This document shows, piece after piece, positions 10,946 to 23,220 of a stretch of 64,000 bases of DNA. The translations under genes and the position numbers were made by a program. The notes under the pieces were generated by a model. That model worked only from the letters and a program-made list of their open reading frames with translations. It was not told the DNA's origin and made no database searches. Origin of the DNA: Saposhnikovia divaricata (taxonomy: Eukaryota > Streptophyta > Magnoliopsida > Apiales > Apiaceae); contig CM071598.1 in NCBI GenBank assembly GCA_036435485.1, positions 201,975,148 through 202,039,147 on the forward strand. The letters run 5' to 3'. Position 1 is the stretch's first letter; every line of letters starts with the position of its first letter.

Positions 10946-12034
10946 CAGTTAAACCTCGATTAAGTAATATCCGATAAAGTAATAACCTCGCTTAAGTAAT
11001 AATTTTCATCGGTCCCAACTTGGGCCAATGTTGTAAAGTAATATTCTCGCTAAAAGCATAAGATAATAAAAAATTCGAAAGTCATTAAGGGCCCAAGTAA
11101 TATGTAAAGTAATAATTCCATAATTATATATATATATATATAATGTATATGATTACAAAATTTAATTCTTATTAAAATATGAATCTATTGTAGCTTGTTT
11201 CTTCTTTCCACCAAAGCCAAAATTAATCTCGTCCTTGACTTTATGTAAAGCAAAAATAACTCCTGGTATGTTTTGCTCGTGTTGTAACAAGTAATTGTTC
11301 AAAAATAACTCTGGATATTTTGCTGATTTGTGTTTTTTGACATCACTTTGTTTCCTCTCGTCGGACAAGTATTCCGAGGCTCTCTTGAGTGTGTTTGATA
11401 TAGTTGATTGACTGATATCTAAGTCATATTTTTGATGTACCCATGCTTGTAAATCTTTCTGGCTTACACCTGGATTCTCCTTTTTATATTCACAAATAGC
11501 ACTCCTTATCTTATCTGTGATTGCTGATTTTTTCACTCCTTTTAGATGATGCGAAGACATTGGTGTATACTGTAAAACAAAGTTGATATTGTATGTGTCT
11601 GTATTGTACCATTCTATCATTTTATATAGTTAATCACAAAGTCTTATCATTAATATTATGGTGTCTCTTCATGTATTTTTATTTAAGAATTACAATAAAT
11701 ATTAGATGGTTGAGTTTCAATACAACGTACACAACACATGTTACCTTTATGTACTGATCTGGTGCAATTTTAATATGCATGCATCTAGTTTTTGGATATA
11801 AGTAATCATAATAAAAGTAATTTTAGATCAAATACATTGCATGTGATTAATTCTAATTTTTATACGTACATTATATATTATACTGTACCACGTAAACATA
11901 AAAATTCGGTAAAGTAATAAAATATTACTTTATCGATAAAGTAATAAAATATTATTATATCGATAAAGTAATAAATTCGGTAAAGTAATATTTTTTCCCG
12001 GTCCCAAGGGTATTACTTTAAAGAGGTTTAACTG
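10946..12034 (-). mobile_element. Emigrant/Lemi1-like (pogo) element, internally deleted
   Basis: Terminal inverted repeats begin CAGTTAAACCTC on both ends (10946 inward and 12034 inward), 24 bp with a few mismatches, flanked by TA duplications at 10944-10945 and 12035-12036. The subterminal zones are rich in repeats of TAAAGTAATA. The ends resemble the Arabidopsis Emigrant/Lemi1 family of Tc1/mariner-pogo transposons. At 1089 bp it is longer than a MITE but too short for a full transposase; it carries the short ORF at 11162-11620. Confidence 0.85.
11162..11620 (-). pseudogene. Truncated pogo/Tigger-type transposase (CENP-B-like HTH)
   Basis: A 152-codon frame inside the pogo-like element. 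Residues ~30-85 (IRSAICEYKKENPGVSQKDL...ISQSTISNTLKR) match the CENP-B N-terminal psq-like helix-turn-helix that binds transposon ends in pogo/Tigger/Lemi transposases. Residues ~98-120 (KYPELFLNNYLLQHEQNIPG) look like the start of the second CENP-B/Tc5 HTH. The frame then passes to a Lys-rich end, GKKKQATIDSYFNKN, resembling the C-terminal tail of these transposases. The second HTH is cut short and the whole DDE catalytic domain (normally ~200 residues) is absent, so it cannot catalyse transposition. It might still bind ends as a repressor or DNA-binding protein; this is inference. A start at the second Met (SSHHLKGVKK) is equally possible. Confidence 0.75.
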
Positions 12035-12274
12035 TATGTCTTTCGCTTCTCAATTTCTTTTAAACATTTGAATGATATTTGTGGGTTGTAATAACTCCTA
12101 TCCATGATGGTCCAGTCACTTCCAAGGATGACCATCAAGGATAACCGGTAACTCTTGTTGATAAGTCCTGATTTAGTCTTTAACTATTCAAAACATCCTA
12201 ATTATTAAATCAATTGTCACTTGGCAAAAAAAAAAAAAAAAAATTTAAATATCAACTATCTAGAGGATGTTTTA
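12035..12274. other. Intergenic, no gene seen
   Basis: Short AT-rich spacer with an A-run at about 12225-12242. It repeats an 18-base block found at 8951. No gene seen. Confidence 0.4.
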
Positions 12275-12284
12275 CATTAATTTT

Positions 12285-12522
12285 TTTTTTTTTTTTAACA
12301 TGGGAACCCGCAGCCGCTACCCTTCGGGTGCGCTCTGGGTAAACCCATGGGTTCACGCAATAGCCTGCAAACCACGTGATCCAAGGCAACCACGTGATCC
12401 GAGGTAAACCGCACAAGTGCGACAGGCTCTGTCCCAGGATGGCATAATCACAAATTCGCCTCCCGTGGGAGTCGAACCTGTGACCAAGAGGTAAGATGAC
12501 CTCTCTTTAACCAACTGAGAGC
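12285..12522 (-). mobile_element. tRNA-derived SINE
   Basis: On the minus strand it opens with a tRNA-like head: an A-box-like TGGCTCTCAGTTGGTTA (from 12522) and a B box GGTTCGACTCCC (about 12464-12475). An unrelated body follows and it ends in a poly(A) tail (the T-run from 12285 on the plus strand). A perfect 10-bp target duplication CATTAATTTT flanks it (12275-12284 and 12523-12532). Such elements are transcribed by RNA polymerase III from the internal boxes and mobilised by LINE machinery. The crisp duplication and tail suggest a fairly young insertion. Confidence 0.88.
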
Positions 12523-13021
12523 CATTAATTTTCCCTCTATGTCCTTATAATAAGGTTTCGATGGCCTTCCATTGATTGTTTAAATTTTGTAAAAACGTTA
12601 CAAAGGTCGAGGAGTAAACAGTTTTCATGACTGAAACGCATTTCTAGCCCCTCTTTTACCGTAGATGTTGAATTGGTTTTACTGGAAGATACAAAAATTT
12701 AAGAAAGTTCATAAATTTTCATTAATATTTTCCTTTTCTTGAAAATGCATTCCAGTTTCAAATTAGCTCTCAAAGGCTCAATCCCCATCATCTTTCTATT
12801 CTCAAAGTCTTCGTCTTCGTTTTCGATTTCTACTACTCCAAAGTGCTTCTATTGCAGGCCACACCAATTATAGTGAAAATTGATCAATTAGACAGCAATT
12901 CTGAAATCGGAGGTGATGGGTATCCTTCGCAATTCAACGCACAGAAATAATTTTTAGATAAAGAGTTTTCACAATTAGTGCAATAGGTTTAAAATGAAAG
13001 ACCTTGATCACCAATCATAAA

Positions 13022-13473
13022 CAATGGCGGAGCCACGTTAAGGCCAGGAGAGGTCTAGGCCCTCCCTGAAAAAATATTTTAGCCTTTTTTTTTTTTTTGT
13101 AAACATAGCCCATACCAAAGTTTTTAAAGTCCATGCCCTCCCTCACAGCCTCTTGGTAAGTTTTTACTTGTCTTCATTTGAAATTTCTCCCCTAATGAGT
13201 TAATTATTTTGTGTTCTTAGATGATTTATGATTTTGTTGCTCATTATTCAATTACCTTGTGTCTTTGTTTAAGTATATAATCTGAATATATCTGTTAGAA
13301 TTGTTAATTTGTGATATTGATGATCTCCGCTCCCCAAGTGTTTGATAAAATGTCCCTTTGATTTAGTGGAAAAAAAATCCGCACGCGGGATAAAAGTTCC
13401 CGCCCTTCGCGCGGCTAGCTCCGACACGGACCATTTTGGCCCTCCCTCACTCCGTGGGCTGGCTCCGCCACTG
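13022..13473. mobile_element. hAT-type MITE with GGCGGAGCC ends
   Basis: A 452-bp element with 14-bp inverted ends CAATGGCGGAGCCA (13022) and TGGCTCCGCCACTG (ending 13473), one mismatch. A perfect 8-bp target duplication ATCATAAA (13014-13021 and 13474-13481) points to the hAT superfamily. There is no coding capacity, so it is non-autonomous. The interior has short direct CCCTCCCT blocks near both ends. Confidence 0.87.
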
Positions 13474-13676
13474 ATCATAAAGTAATATTGAAGGCAAATG
13501 ATAAAGATAATCACGCAAGAATTGAACTGTTTAATTGACATAGGAGTATTATCAGATAAGTAAAATTATGTTTGCATGCAGTTGTCAAGTGAAAACCCCA
13601 AGATATCCGGAACAATTTGTGGACAAGAGAATGTAAATAACATAGACAAGTTAAAAGGGTAGAGTATGACTTTTGG

Positions 13677-13889
13677 GGTGTTTGGGGGAACTTTTTTTCA
13701 GAATAAGTCAACTTATTTTAAGACAAAGTTAGATATTCCTAACTTTCTAACTTATTTTCCAACTTATTTTTGCAACTTATTGAATCTAAAACATACATTA
13801 AATACTTGTATAAAAAAAATTATCAAAATATAAAATTTTTACCCGAAAATAAGTCCATAAGCCCTTAAAAAAAGATGAGCCAAACACGC
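13677..13889. mobile_element. MITE, GTGTTTGG-ended family, copy 1
   Basis: Inverted ends of the form GGTGTTTGG ... GCCAAACACGC, with interior blocks AATAAGTCAACTTATTTT and TTTTTACCCGAAAATAAG. Closely related copies are at 58905-59120 and, inverted, 61619-61830. Non-coding. Confidence 0.7.
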
Positions 13890-13895
13890 ACTTGA

Positions 13896-14008
13896 GCGTG
13901 TTTGGCAAATCTTATTTTCAGGATGATCAAGAAAAAAGTACATATTTACTTATTTTTTTCTTAAAATAAGCACTTATTTCAAAGAAAAATAAGATAAGTC
14001 AAACGTGG
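13896..14008. mobile_element. Short MITE, GTGTTTGG-ended family, copy 2
   Basis: Begins GCGTGTTTGGC and ends AAGTCAAACGTGGC, next to copy 1. It is shorter, retaining the AAATAAGCACTTATTT-like core. Non-coding. Confidence 0.55.
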
Positions 14009-14151
14009 CACTCCGAGACTACCTCACTCATACTTGATGGAGTTGATGGATGGATGCGTACTGTGAATTCATTTGCAGAATCGAAGCAGTAGATGGATGT
14101 TTGGATCAATTGCGAGTTTACATTTTTGGCAATATTTTACTATACTAGACG

Positions 14152-15845
14152 TAGACCTGATAAATCGGAAAATCGGATCGATTTTGGATTGGATCCATTT
14201 CGGATCGGATCAATTTTCGGTATTGATATATTTGGATACAATTCGGATCGGATCTAATTCGGTTCGGGTCTAGAATCGGTTTTACAAAATTTTAATCGGT
14301 TTCGGTTTCGGTTCGGTTCGGTTCTAGTTTCGGATCGGGTCGATTTCAGATTAAAATCGAATAAATTTCGGATTAAGATCGGATAAAATCCGTTTCGGAT
14401 TGGATTTCGTCGGATCGAAAAATTTTGATTTCAATTATGTTGTATCAATTTTGAATTATCATTGAGGCTAAATAAAAGTCATTAGTAAATTTGTAGAAGT
14501 ATTATAACGCGAAAATAAATACTCAATTGAGTACAATAAAATTTGATTGTTTTTTGAATATTTAATATTTAATATTATTTTTTCTAGTCTCTACTTGTAC
14601 CAGTAATATAAAATAATATGTTTGCTTAATGTATAATATTATAATTTTATTATAATTTTAGCAAAATAATATATACTGTATTATACATTATCCATTTATT
14701 TTTAAAATATGGATTAGATTTACCTTTATTTTCACTTCTCACAAATTTAAAAGTTAATTTTGGTTTTTTAAATTTTGTCATTATGGAATACATACTATAC
14801 TATATATAATTTAATTATACATGCATGCAATATTGCTCGATGTTTCCAGCAAAAGCCGAAAAATATATAATACTATTTTTTTAAAAAAATTATTGTTTAC
14901 ATATCTTAATTCAACTTTCAAGCACATTCAATTATACGTGACAATTTTTTAATCTAAATTTTTATTTTGTCATTTAAAGATTTTTTTAGGTGGTTGAAAA
15001 TGAATATATTATTATAATTAATAAGTCTCATTTAATCATTTATATTACTAAATGGATTTTATTTCTTAATCATTTTAAAAAAGATTTTCAATTAGTTGAG
15101 AAATAGACTTGTAGAATAATTTTTTAATTTTTTATTTAGTAAAAAAATGTTCAAAAATTATTTATTAGGTTTTTATTTTGTTTGACAAGAATCTTGACGG
15201 GATGGGTTGATACACATTTTAGGAATGAGTATTTATTTAAAAAATCATTATTTAATAATGAGCAATAGTTATTAATTATTTATTAGTTATTATGTTATTT
15301 TATGTAAAACAAATATAGTTAATTACAATTAACAAACATACTAATTACTAAACATGTGTATCCATGAGATATGAAGGTTCAACATGTGTAGATATACAGT
15401 ATATTTAATACCTATTTTCCAGAATATATAATATCATTCATTTTTATTTCTAAAATAAAATATTTACTATACATGAATATTTTGATACATATATGATATC
15501 TTGAAACGTTTTTTCCTAAATTATAGAATATTTTGAGTCAGAGAGAGAAATAAAATATAATCTCAATAATATTATTTCATTGCATAATTTTCGATATAGG
15601 TGTTTTTAGTTTTTAATTTAGAACAGATATAGTACTTTGATTCATATTCTGTTCGGTTCGGGTAATTTTCGGATCGGATGAGATCAGTTTTCAGACAATA
15701 ATCGAATTTGACTATATCGGATCGGATTGTTTCGAATTCAATTAAATTTCGGTTAATTTAATTCGAATATAAAATCGGATCTCGGTTCCATGAACTTCAA
15801 ATCGGTTCTTCGGATCCACATCCAATTTTCCAGGTCCCAGGTCTA
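14152..15845. mobile_element. Non-autonomous element with GGATCGG-rich ends
   Basis: Both ends carry degenerate arrays of ATCGGATC/TTCGGTTC words (14165-14430 and 15640-15830), in opposite orientation, and end in TAGACCTG at 14152 and its reverse complement at 15838-15845. The ~1.2-kb centre is AT-rich with no ORF. Structure fits a foldback or TIR element with long repetitive ends. The superfamily is not determined and no clear target duplication was found. Confidence 0.55.
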
Positions 15846-15931
15846 ACTATACAGCCTTATATTTACCGTCGATTATACCAGCGGTTAGAAGATAAATGAC
15901 AAATAAATGACCTTTTCATTAGTGTGAGTAA

Positions 15932-16315
15932 GGTGCTGTTTGGCTAGACATAAAATAAATTTGTAGGAACTTATTTTCGGATAAAATTTTTATATTTTGA
16001 TAAAAAATTTTGGAATATTCACAAGAATACTCAATTTTTTGAAAATATTTTCAAAAAATACTATCTAAAGTTACAGACCAGGTTGCAATCCAGATTGCAA
16101 ATGTTGCTTTGGGGTTGCAACCGTATTTTTGAAAAAAGTTTCTGCAACATGGTATTTTTGAAAAAATACCAATTTTTTTATACAAGTATTTAATGTATGT
16201 TTGAGATTTCATAAATTTTAAAAAAAGTGTTTTTTTAAGAAAAAAAGTTAAAAATCTTAGTTTATTTCTTAAAATAAATCTTTATTTATGAAAAATAAGC
16301 ATAGCCAAACACCGT
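15932..16315. mobile_element. MITE, GTTTGG-ended family, copy 3, with insert
   Basis: Begins AGGTGCTGTTTGGC and ends ATAGCCAAACACCG. At about 384 bp it is longer than copies 1 and 2. The extra part includes a patch of GTTGCAA/TTGCAAC repeats (16080-16150), suggesting a nested insertion or local duplication. Confidence 0.6.
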
Positions 16316-16866
16316 TCTAAACATATTAGTCAGATTGTCACTGTACTTGATTAGTTTTACTATTAATTAAACACTATAGTTAAATTAAGTTGTTTTTGCG
16401 GGAGTAATCCATACGCATGTACATGGTACTATAATACAAGCATGTGAAGTCCTAAGATCTGCGTCATTTAAGGTTAAAATATGGACAATTTGAGTAAGTG
16501 AAAGGCTAATGTTAGACTTAGACTAATGACTTTTGTCTTTATTTGGTTAAAAATATTTGGGGATCTGGATTAAATATATATTTGTCGTACACAAATATAT
16601 TTAGGTCTGTAGAATATTGCAACCTTTTTTCTAAAGGTGTGTGATCCCAGGCACCCAGCTCATTCATCATACCAAAATATTCATTCAAAAAGCTTGCACA
16701 TTACTCTACATCAACTATGATTCATTTTTCATCGTTTAACATGTTCAGTACTTAATTGTATTTTACTCGGGCGGATCGGAACTATAAACTGGTTAAACTA
16801 AAAATGAGCGCAGTTAAAATGTTAAATAATTTAAATGGTATAAGAATTTTTTATCGTTTCAAGTTA

Positions 16867-17117
16867 CTCTCTCCGTCCCAAAAAAATTTTCCCACTTAAA
16901 CTGGTCACGTTTGCCAACGCACATTTTTAATCATTAATATCTTCAATTTCGTATTAGTATTAAATATAAAAACTTCACTGTACTCACAAATATGAATCAA
17001 ACAAAATAACTCATGACAATATTTTATCTTATAAAATATACGTAAATTAGTAGTCAATAGCTTATAATAAATAGTGTCCAAAATCAAAAGGGGAAGAGTT
17101 TTGTGAGACTGAGGGAG
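16867..17117. mobile_element. Stowaway-type MITE
   Basis: A 251-bp element with ends CTCTCTCCGTCCCA (16867) and GACTGAGGGAG (to 17117), flanked by TA duplications (16865-16866 and 17118-17119). This is the classic Stowaway (Tc1/mariner) signature. The small minus-strand ORF inside is not considered a gene. Confidence 0.85.
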
Positions 17118-17119
17118 TA

Positions 17120-18340
17120 TAATCTTATTTGTTAGAACATGTACTTAATTTTTTTTGAAACATATAAGATTGAATATTTAAAAAAAATGCCAAGATTAAT
17201 TATGTTATGCCCTGGGTGGAGATTCAAGGCTTGACAGAGTTTAAAGTTAATAAAATTATTTTAAACACCATTTTTTTTGTTCAAAAACGCTTTTTGTAAC
17301 ATAAAGTTAATTCTTTGCAAATTGAAAATTTCAATCATCGAAATGTTGAACAGAAGTAAATTGGGTTACAATTCTGTGTTTTACTTGATTTAAAATATAT
17401 AAAAACTTTTGAGGAGGTCGTGGGAATAAAATAGTAGGCGGTAAAGTAGTTTGGTTAAAGTAGAATAGTGAGAAATTCCACTAGCGAAAAAATGTGAATT
17501 ATTGGACCCTAACTTTGGGGTAAAGCAAGAGAGATTCAAGAAACAGTAGGCAGCTGAGACTTAGAACGCCACTGAATCTATGAGCAAGGTGATGCTATCC
17601 ATGACGATTATATACATTCAATTAGCTGATTTGACTTTGTTGCATGTTAGTAGTTTTGTACATAAACACTGTACTGCGGGCGCATGCACATTCATCTGTC
17701 ACTTCACTGCCCATCGTTATGCTCCTTACGTATGATGTTGAGGTTGATCGTTTTACAACCTAACATTTTATGTATGCCTAAAGAATTTCCCAAGTGGCTA
17801 TTTCGATGATCCGTGATCGAACCAGAATTTCGAAATTTTATAATTAGTGTTCATTCTTAAGGTTTGTTGAAATTTCAGAGATATTTTGGTGATTTTTAAA
17901 GTATTTTAAACTTCTAAAATATAATTTTATTAATTTTTGAATGTAGCTATGATCGTAGACATATGAATATCAATCAAGCTAAAAGTTGGACAAACAAGTG
18001 ATTTAAATTAGGGGGTCATGTGGTTGAATGGCTGGGAGAGGTAGATGATGGGAATGATGTAAGAAAAGAGAAGAGGGAAAAGAATAATTTGTTGTAAATT
18101 GGCAGACACCAACCATAGTACTAATACATTATACTTTCCCACCATCAATGGTGCATCTTCAACCATTGTTTTCTTTTCTTCCTCTCCATGTCATTGTGCT
18201 TTTCTTTGGACCTACCACACTATATTTTTCTTATTACAGAAAATATTCAAATTCATTAACTTCCTTGATCCTTTCTTTTCTCCCTCGTTATTTTTCATGT
18301 AAGAGTAAGTTTTAAGTTCTTTTCCAACTCTCTCTTAGAG
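17120..18340. other. Intergenic, no gene seen
   Basis: AT-rich. The small ORF at 18099-18302 has no recognisable domain, and its Phe/Ser-rich composition looks like chance. Confidence 0.4.
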
Positions 18341-18670
18341 GGTGTTTGCGATTCCTTAAAATAAGTTACTTTTGACTTAATGGAGGTGTTTTTAACTTAA
18401 AGGAGAAAGTGAAGTTGTTTACTTTAAGTTGGATGAAAATGTTTGGGTAATTTACTTAAAGTTAAATGAGGGTTTAATAATTTTGACTTAAAGTTAAATT
18501 TGACTTTAAAAAAATTTAAATTCATAATATTTAAACTTTACAAGAATTGTGAAAAAAAAAAAAAACTCCATAAGTCATAAGTCATAAGTCAAAAGTACCT
18601 AAATGGAACTTACGACTTAAAGCAGTTTTTTAACTTAAAATTGGCTTAAAGCCCGCGTAGCCAAACAGCT
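18341..18670. mobile_element. MITE, GTTTG/CAAAC-ended, copy 4
   Basis: Begins GGGTGTTTGCG and ends GCGTAGCCAAACAGC, with an interior rich in ACTTAAAGT words in both orientations. Non-coding and related in its ends to the other GTGTTTGG copies. Confidence 0.55.
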
Positions 18671-19719
18671 CTTTTTCTCCTTAAAGCCGAAAACTCCTTC
18701 AAGGAGATTGCAGCCAAACAAGCTGTTAATCTTGACATCCACGAAAGCCTATTCATGACATTTTAATAATTGTACGGATTGTTAGCTACTTCTTTAACCT
18801 GCAAATAAATAGAGCAATTCGACAAATTCGAGTTTAACTCAACGTATGCGGAACAAACTTTGACTCCGCTCAGTTCGTTTACATCCTGATTATATATAAT
18901 ACAGTATACCATGATCTTATATGGACGGCCTATGTACTGGTTTGAAGAATGTGAACTGCAAGTTTTTTGGCAAGTTAAACAAGGAGTTGAAGACTCACAC
19001 TACAACTTCACATGTCATGCATGAAAGTCGTACGTTTACACCAGAAATCAAAGCAAACTTTGAAGAAAACAAAGTGCCACGTAGGCAGAAGAGATGAGAC
19101 GTAAGCATGACCAGGAAAGAGAAGGGAGAAATGAGTTGCTGGTGATTATGTCACTTGAGATTTTGAAAAAGTAAAAGGAAAGGGGGTTCAGTTACCGACA
19201 CACCACACTCCACACGTCATCCAAAGAGGGTGGGTCCCGTTAGTAAAGGTAGGGAAGGAGAACACTTACGTAAGCTGAGGTGTGACGAGGCAATTATAAA
19301 GGGACAATAAATGAAACAGGCAGGAATACATGTGATCGGCCCCATATTCAGCCAGCAATTTAAGAAAAATGAATTACGGGTAATTAATGACGTGGAGCTA
19401 CACATGGTTTTCCCCACTCTCGCATGAAGTTGCACTGAATTATACTAGTATCACTTTAGTCATGTCTGAATCATTCATTTTTTGTAAAATAATGCTACGT
19501 ATTCTGAAAAAAAAAATAATAATATTTTCGAATGACACATGACATTATTTAATTTGTGGAATTCATATTAATACACGAGAGGCCCATTACATTTATAAAA
19601 ACATAACCAATCATGTGTTGACAATTCACCATTCGTTGGGAAAAGTTTCGAGAACCGTAACATTTTCCTTTCTTGTATTCAGGAAATTTTCTTCATATTC
19701 AAAAGATATAAAAGAGATA
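18671..19719. other. Intergenic, no gene seen
   Basis: No supported gene. An open minus-strand stretch (19217-19435) lacks a recognisable domain. Confidence 0.4.
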
Positions 19720-20367
19720 TACAGAAAAACCTCGATAAATTAATACTCGATAAATTAATAATTTCTTTAAGTTAATAATTTTCTTTAGTTTTAACTTGGT
19801 ACAGTTCAAAAAATGATCATTTTCGATAAGATATAAGATAGTAATTTTTTTAAAAAATCCTATATAAATGTTTGGTTCCAATATTATTATAAATTAATAA
19901 TTCCTTTATAATCATAGAAATATGTGTCTTATACTTTTGTAAAATATGATTATAGAATTCTTAAAATTTAAATATATAGGAAACTCATCCCTAACCATAT
20001 TACTTGCATCCAAAAGTTCGAATGTAACGATTTCGTAAAGCATGGTATTAATTATTTTAGTATATCATAATTATTTTTTATTTTTTTTATTTTATTAGAT
20101 CACAAATTATATGCTTAAAACATATGGGTGCTATATTCGTGTAATAATCTATTCTTTTTTATATTTTTGATTATGTAATCTAATAATTATTTTAAAAAAA
20201 TTAGATATTTTGTTATAGTGTTTTAAAGTTTTTAAAGACATTTTTAAAATTTGTTTGGAAATATGTGTGGTATAAAAGTTTTTATTTGTTTGAATATTGA
20301 TTATATTTACATGTTAATTTTATATTTTTGACATGTGTGGTATTTATTATATGTTTTTGTTTAGAGT

Positions 20368-21901
20368 TGATAAGTGGATTTTATATCCACTTGGATCGCT
20401 TCAATACGGCTTAAATTGATTGACTTGGTTTCAAGTTTGTGGTAGTTTTGATGTGTTTTGCTTAAGTGTGCAGGTTTGCAAGAATGTCAATTAGGGTTGA
20501 TGTTTCCGTCGATTTTGGAGTTGAATTCGAGCTCAAGAATGAAGAGTGGAGTCATGTTGTGAGTTATCATGAAGATTTCAAGGCTAGAGAATTGAAGACG
20601 GAAGCATTTGCAAAAAGAACGGAAGGAAAAGACGAAGAAACGGTGCAGAAAACGGCGAGGCCTGCGCGCAGCATGCGCCTGTGGCGCGCATGCTGCGCGG
20701 GATGCAGTAGGAGGAGGTGCAGGCTGCGCCTGTGGTGCGCAGGTTGCGCGCTCATTGCTGAGAAAATGATTGTTTTGCCCTTCTCGAGTTCTAATTGTAT
20801 TTTGGGCAGTTTTTGGCACCTAAAATCGATTTCTAGTTGTAATTGAGGGTAATTCCTTCCTAGGCAAGACTTCTAGAGCCTATTTAAACACATCAAACCA
20901 TTGTATTTTGTATCATTACATATCATAACATAGATTTGCAAGGAAGAAAAGGAGAGAAGGATTCAACGCTCGTGACAAGCAACGGATCTCTATCAACTTC
21001 ATCTTTTGTATTCTTTTCTTAGGCGTATTCTGGATTCTAGATTTGTTTTCTTAACTCTACGTTTATTTAATATTACTTCTTTTATTCATATCTTGTTTAA
21101 TACCATGTCTTCATCAAATTCCATGGTGACGAACGGTTCAATTATGAACTAATCGTTGTCATGGGATTCTAACGGATTTATCTATGTAACTTAGTAGTTT
21201 GATTGCTTTAAAGATATGTGTGTGGTGAATTCTTGATATCCTCGTATGGTTAATCTTAATGCTTTTAGATGCGTAGCTAAAATCTAAATTGAATTGTTAA
21301 TCTCTTGCGAAACGAGAGTGGATCTTGAGATTTAGAACTTGCCATGCTAGTATAGGATAGGTTGGTGTTTTAACATCATGATTTGTAGCGTAAATAGAGA
21401 TATTATGCTGCCCTATGTGATCTTAATAGACAACTTGTTCTTCAACCGTTATGTTTTCAAATTTTATAGAGATATAGGGTCTAAACATAATTGGTGTCTC
21501 CCCATCTTCTATCTATTTTGTGGATGTATGCGTAGTTTGGTGTTAGTATACCGAGAGGTAGCTTATACTTGTTTCGTGTTGTCTGATCAGATATCAAAAC
21601 CATCACATGCATTGACTAAAGGCATCGACTCTAAGTGAAGTAAATAATGAAGTTAGGATCCCGTGTTTATTCTCATATATTTAAATCAGTTTAAATCACT
21701 TTAGTTAATTAATTTTTAGTTTGATTTGCATCTTAGTTTAAATTAGATAATCAAAAATCCCAATTAGTTAATTGTCTTAGCAGTGAGTTATAACCATACA
21801 TTGTTGCATAAGTAATTGAAACCTAAACCAGTGGAACGAACTTGAATTTTATCTAAATTACTTGTGACCACGTATACTTGCGTGATTTTGTGTAAACAAC
21901 A
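20368..21901 (+). mobile_element. Candidate solo LTR
   Basis: The block opens TGATAAGTGGATTTTATATC and ends ...GTAAACAACA, bounds typical of plant LTRs. It contains a TATA-like CTATTTAAAC (about 20879) and a transcript-leader-like stretch after it. A small ORF (20466-20846) crosses a GC-rich patch. No coding domains, primer site or matching target duplication were found. It may be a gypsy-type solo LTR, but the boundaries are uncertain. Confidence 0.4.
20665..20699. repeat. GC-rich 14-bp perfect hairpin
   Basis: CGCGCAGCATGCGC (20665-20678) pairs exactly with 20686-20699 across a 7-base loop, within a ~100-bp GC-rich island in otherwise AT-rich DNA. Similar GCGC words continue to about 20750 with partial repeats. 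Confidence 0.8.
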
Positions 21902-22084
21902 GTAATCTTACGGGTTTTTTGTATTATATTTAGATACTAATATAAATTTATTTTGTGGGTGTTTGGATTGCTTTCTAATTTAAAATATGTTCATTGTGTT
22001 CACTTTTTTTAATTTCAAATTTTTCTTTGCAAAGTAAGAATTTGTTTATATGTTGATTTATGCTCATATTTTTTAATTTAAATT

Positions 22085-22864
22085 TCAGCAAAATATTTGT
22101 TGTCAAACCTAAAAATAGAATATTTAATGATTTTTATGAAAATAATTTTTTCAAAGCACTTTTATTTAGTAAACAATTGTTTTTTAAATTATATTTTAAG
22201 GTTTAACCTAACATATATTTTAATATTTTATATTTTTTGCGGTGTTTTCAATTTTATTAGAATATATATAATATATTTAGACACGTGGAAAATTATTGGT
22301 TTAACTTATTGTGAACACAAATACATTTGTACTTTTTTTAATGAAATTTTGTACTATCTTATTTTTGTATTGTTTTAAATTTGTTTTAGATGCATTATAT
22401 TAAGGTTTATTGTTGATTTTTTTTTTTTTTGAATTGGCATTTGTTTTGTGGAATATATTTTGCTGAATTTTGGTGTCATTTCCAATTATGACATGTTTAT
22501 TTATTTCCTTTTTATTATCTTGTTTTACCATATATTTTATTAAAGACTTTTTTTGATTTGTAAATAATTGTAAATTCTTTTTTTTTTAAAATTTATTTTT
22601 TGAATTGAAATTCTGATGGTATGCTTTATTTACTTGTTTATTATATATAAAGAATGAATTTGTGACTCATTTTTAATTATGTTTTTTTGCTATTTTATTT
22701 TTGTTTGTTATTTTAGAAATATATTTGTGTCAAACCTAAAATTAGAATCTTTAATGATTTTTACAAAAATAATGTTTTTCTTAAAACATTTTATTTGGTA
22801 AACAATTTCTTTTTGAAAATTTTATTTTAAGATTTAGCCTAACATATGTTTTAATATTTCATAG
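22085..22864 (+). repeat. Direct duplication of ~140 bp
   Basis: Bases ~22097-22235 and ~22728-22864 share a long diverged match (GTCAAACCTAAAA ... AACATAT-TTTTAATATTT). The copies are about 630 bp apart. They may be duplicated transposon sequence; non-coding. Confidence 0.6.
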
Positions 22865-23185
22865 CATAATTTTAACTTTTAATTCAATATTCTGGTCCAA
22901 CTCTTTCTCTGACCCAACTCTTTCTCTGGCCCAATTCTAATTCCTGATAAAATTACCTTTTAATCCCTGACGACCAGACGACCACCTAAACCTCCTTACG
23001 CCAATTATATATAAGATATAATATAATTAAAAGTTAATTTGGTTTGATGTAAAAAATTCTCAATAAATTAATAATTATTAATTTATTGATTAATTAATAC
23101 CTCTCTAAATTAATAGAATTCTCCGGTTCTGATTATATTAATTTATAGAGGTTGTACAGTAATCTGAAAAAAATTACTCATTTAA

Positions 23186-23186
23186 T

Positions 23187-23220
<34 letters not shown>

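Larger units (their letters stand above)
19722..23159. mobile_element. Large Emigrant-like element, likely composite
   Basis: The left end CAGAAAAACCTCGATAAATT (19722) and the right end TTTATAGAGGTTGTACAG (to 23159) match the Emigrant end pattern. TA lies on both sides (19720-19721, 23160-23161). Subterminal repeats of ATAAATTAATA resemble the layout of the pogo element at 10946-12034. No transposase frame remains. The interior holds an LTR-like insertion (20368-21901) and a 140-bp direct duplication. The outermost bases of the right end have diverged, so the pairing of the two ends is moderately secure. Confidence 0.5.

Noticed and set aside
18099..18302. 67-codon ORF starting MADTNHST
   Set aside because: Short, Phe/Ser-rich and without any domain; no gene context.
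20466..20846. 126-codon ORF across the GC-rich island
   Set aside because: Arg/Cys-rich content comes from GCGC repeats; both strands are open there, typical of a repeat and not a gene.
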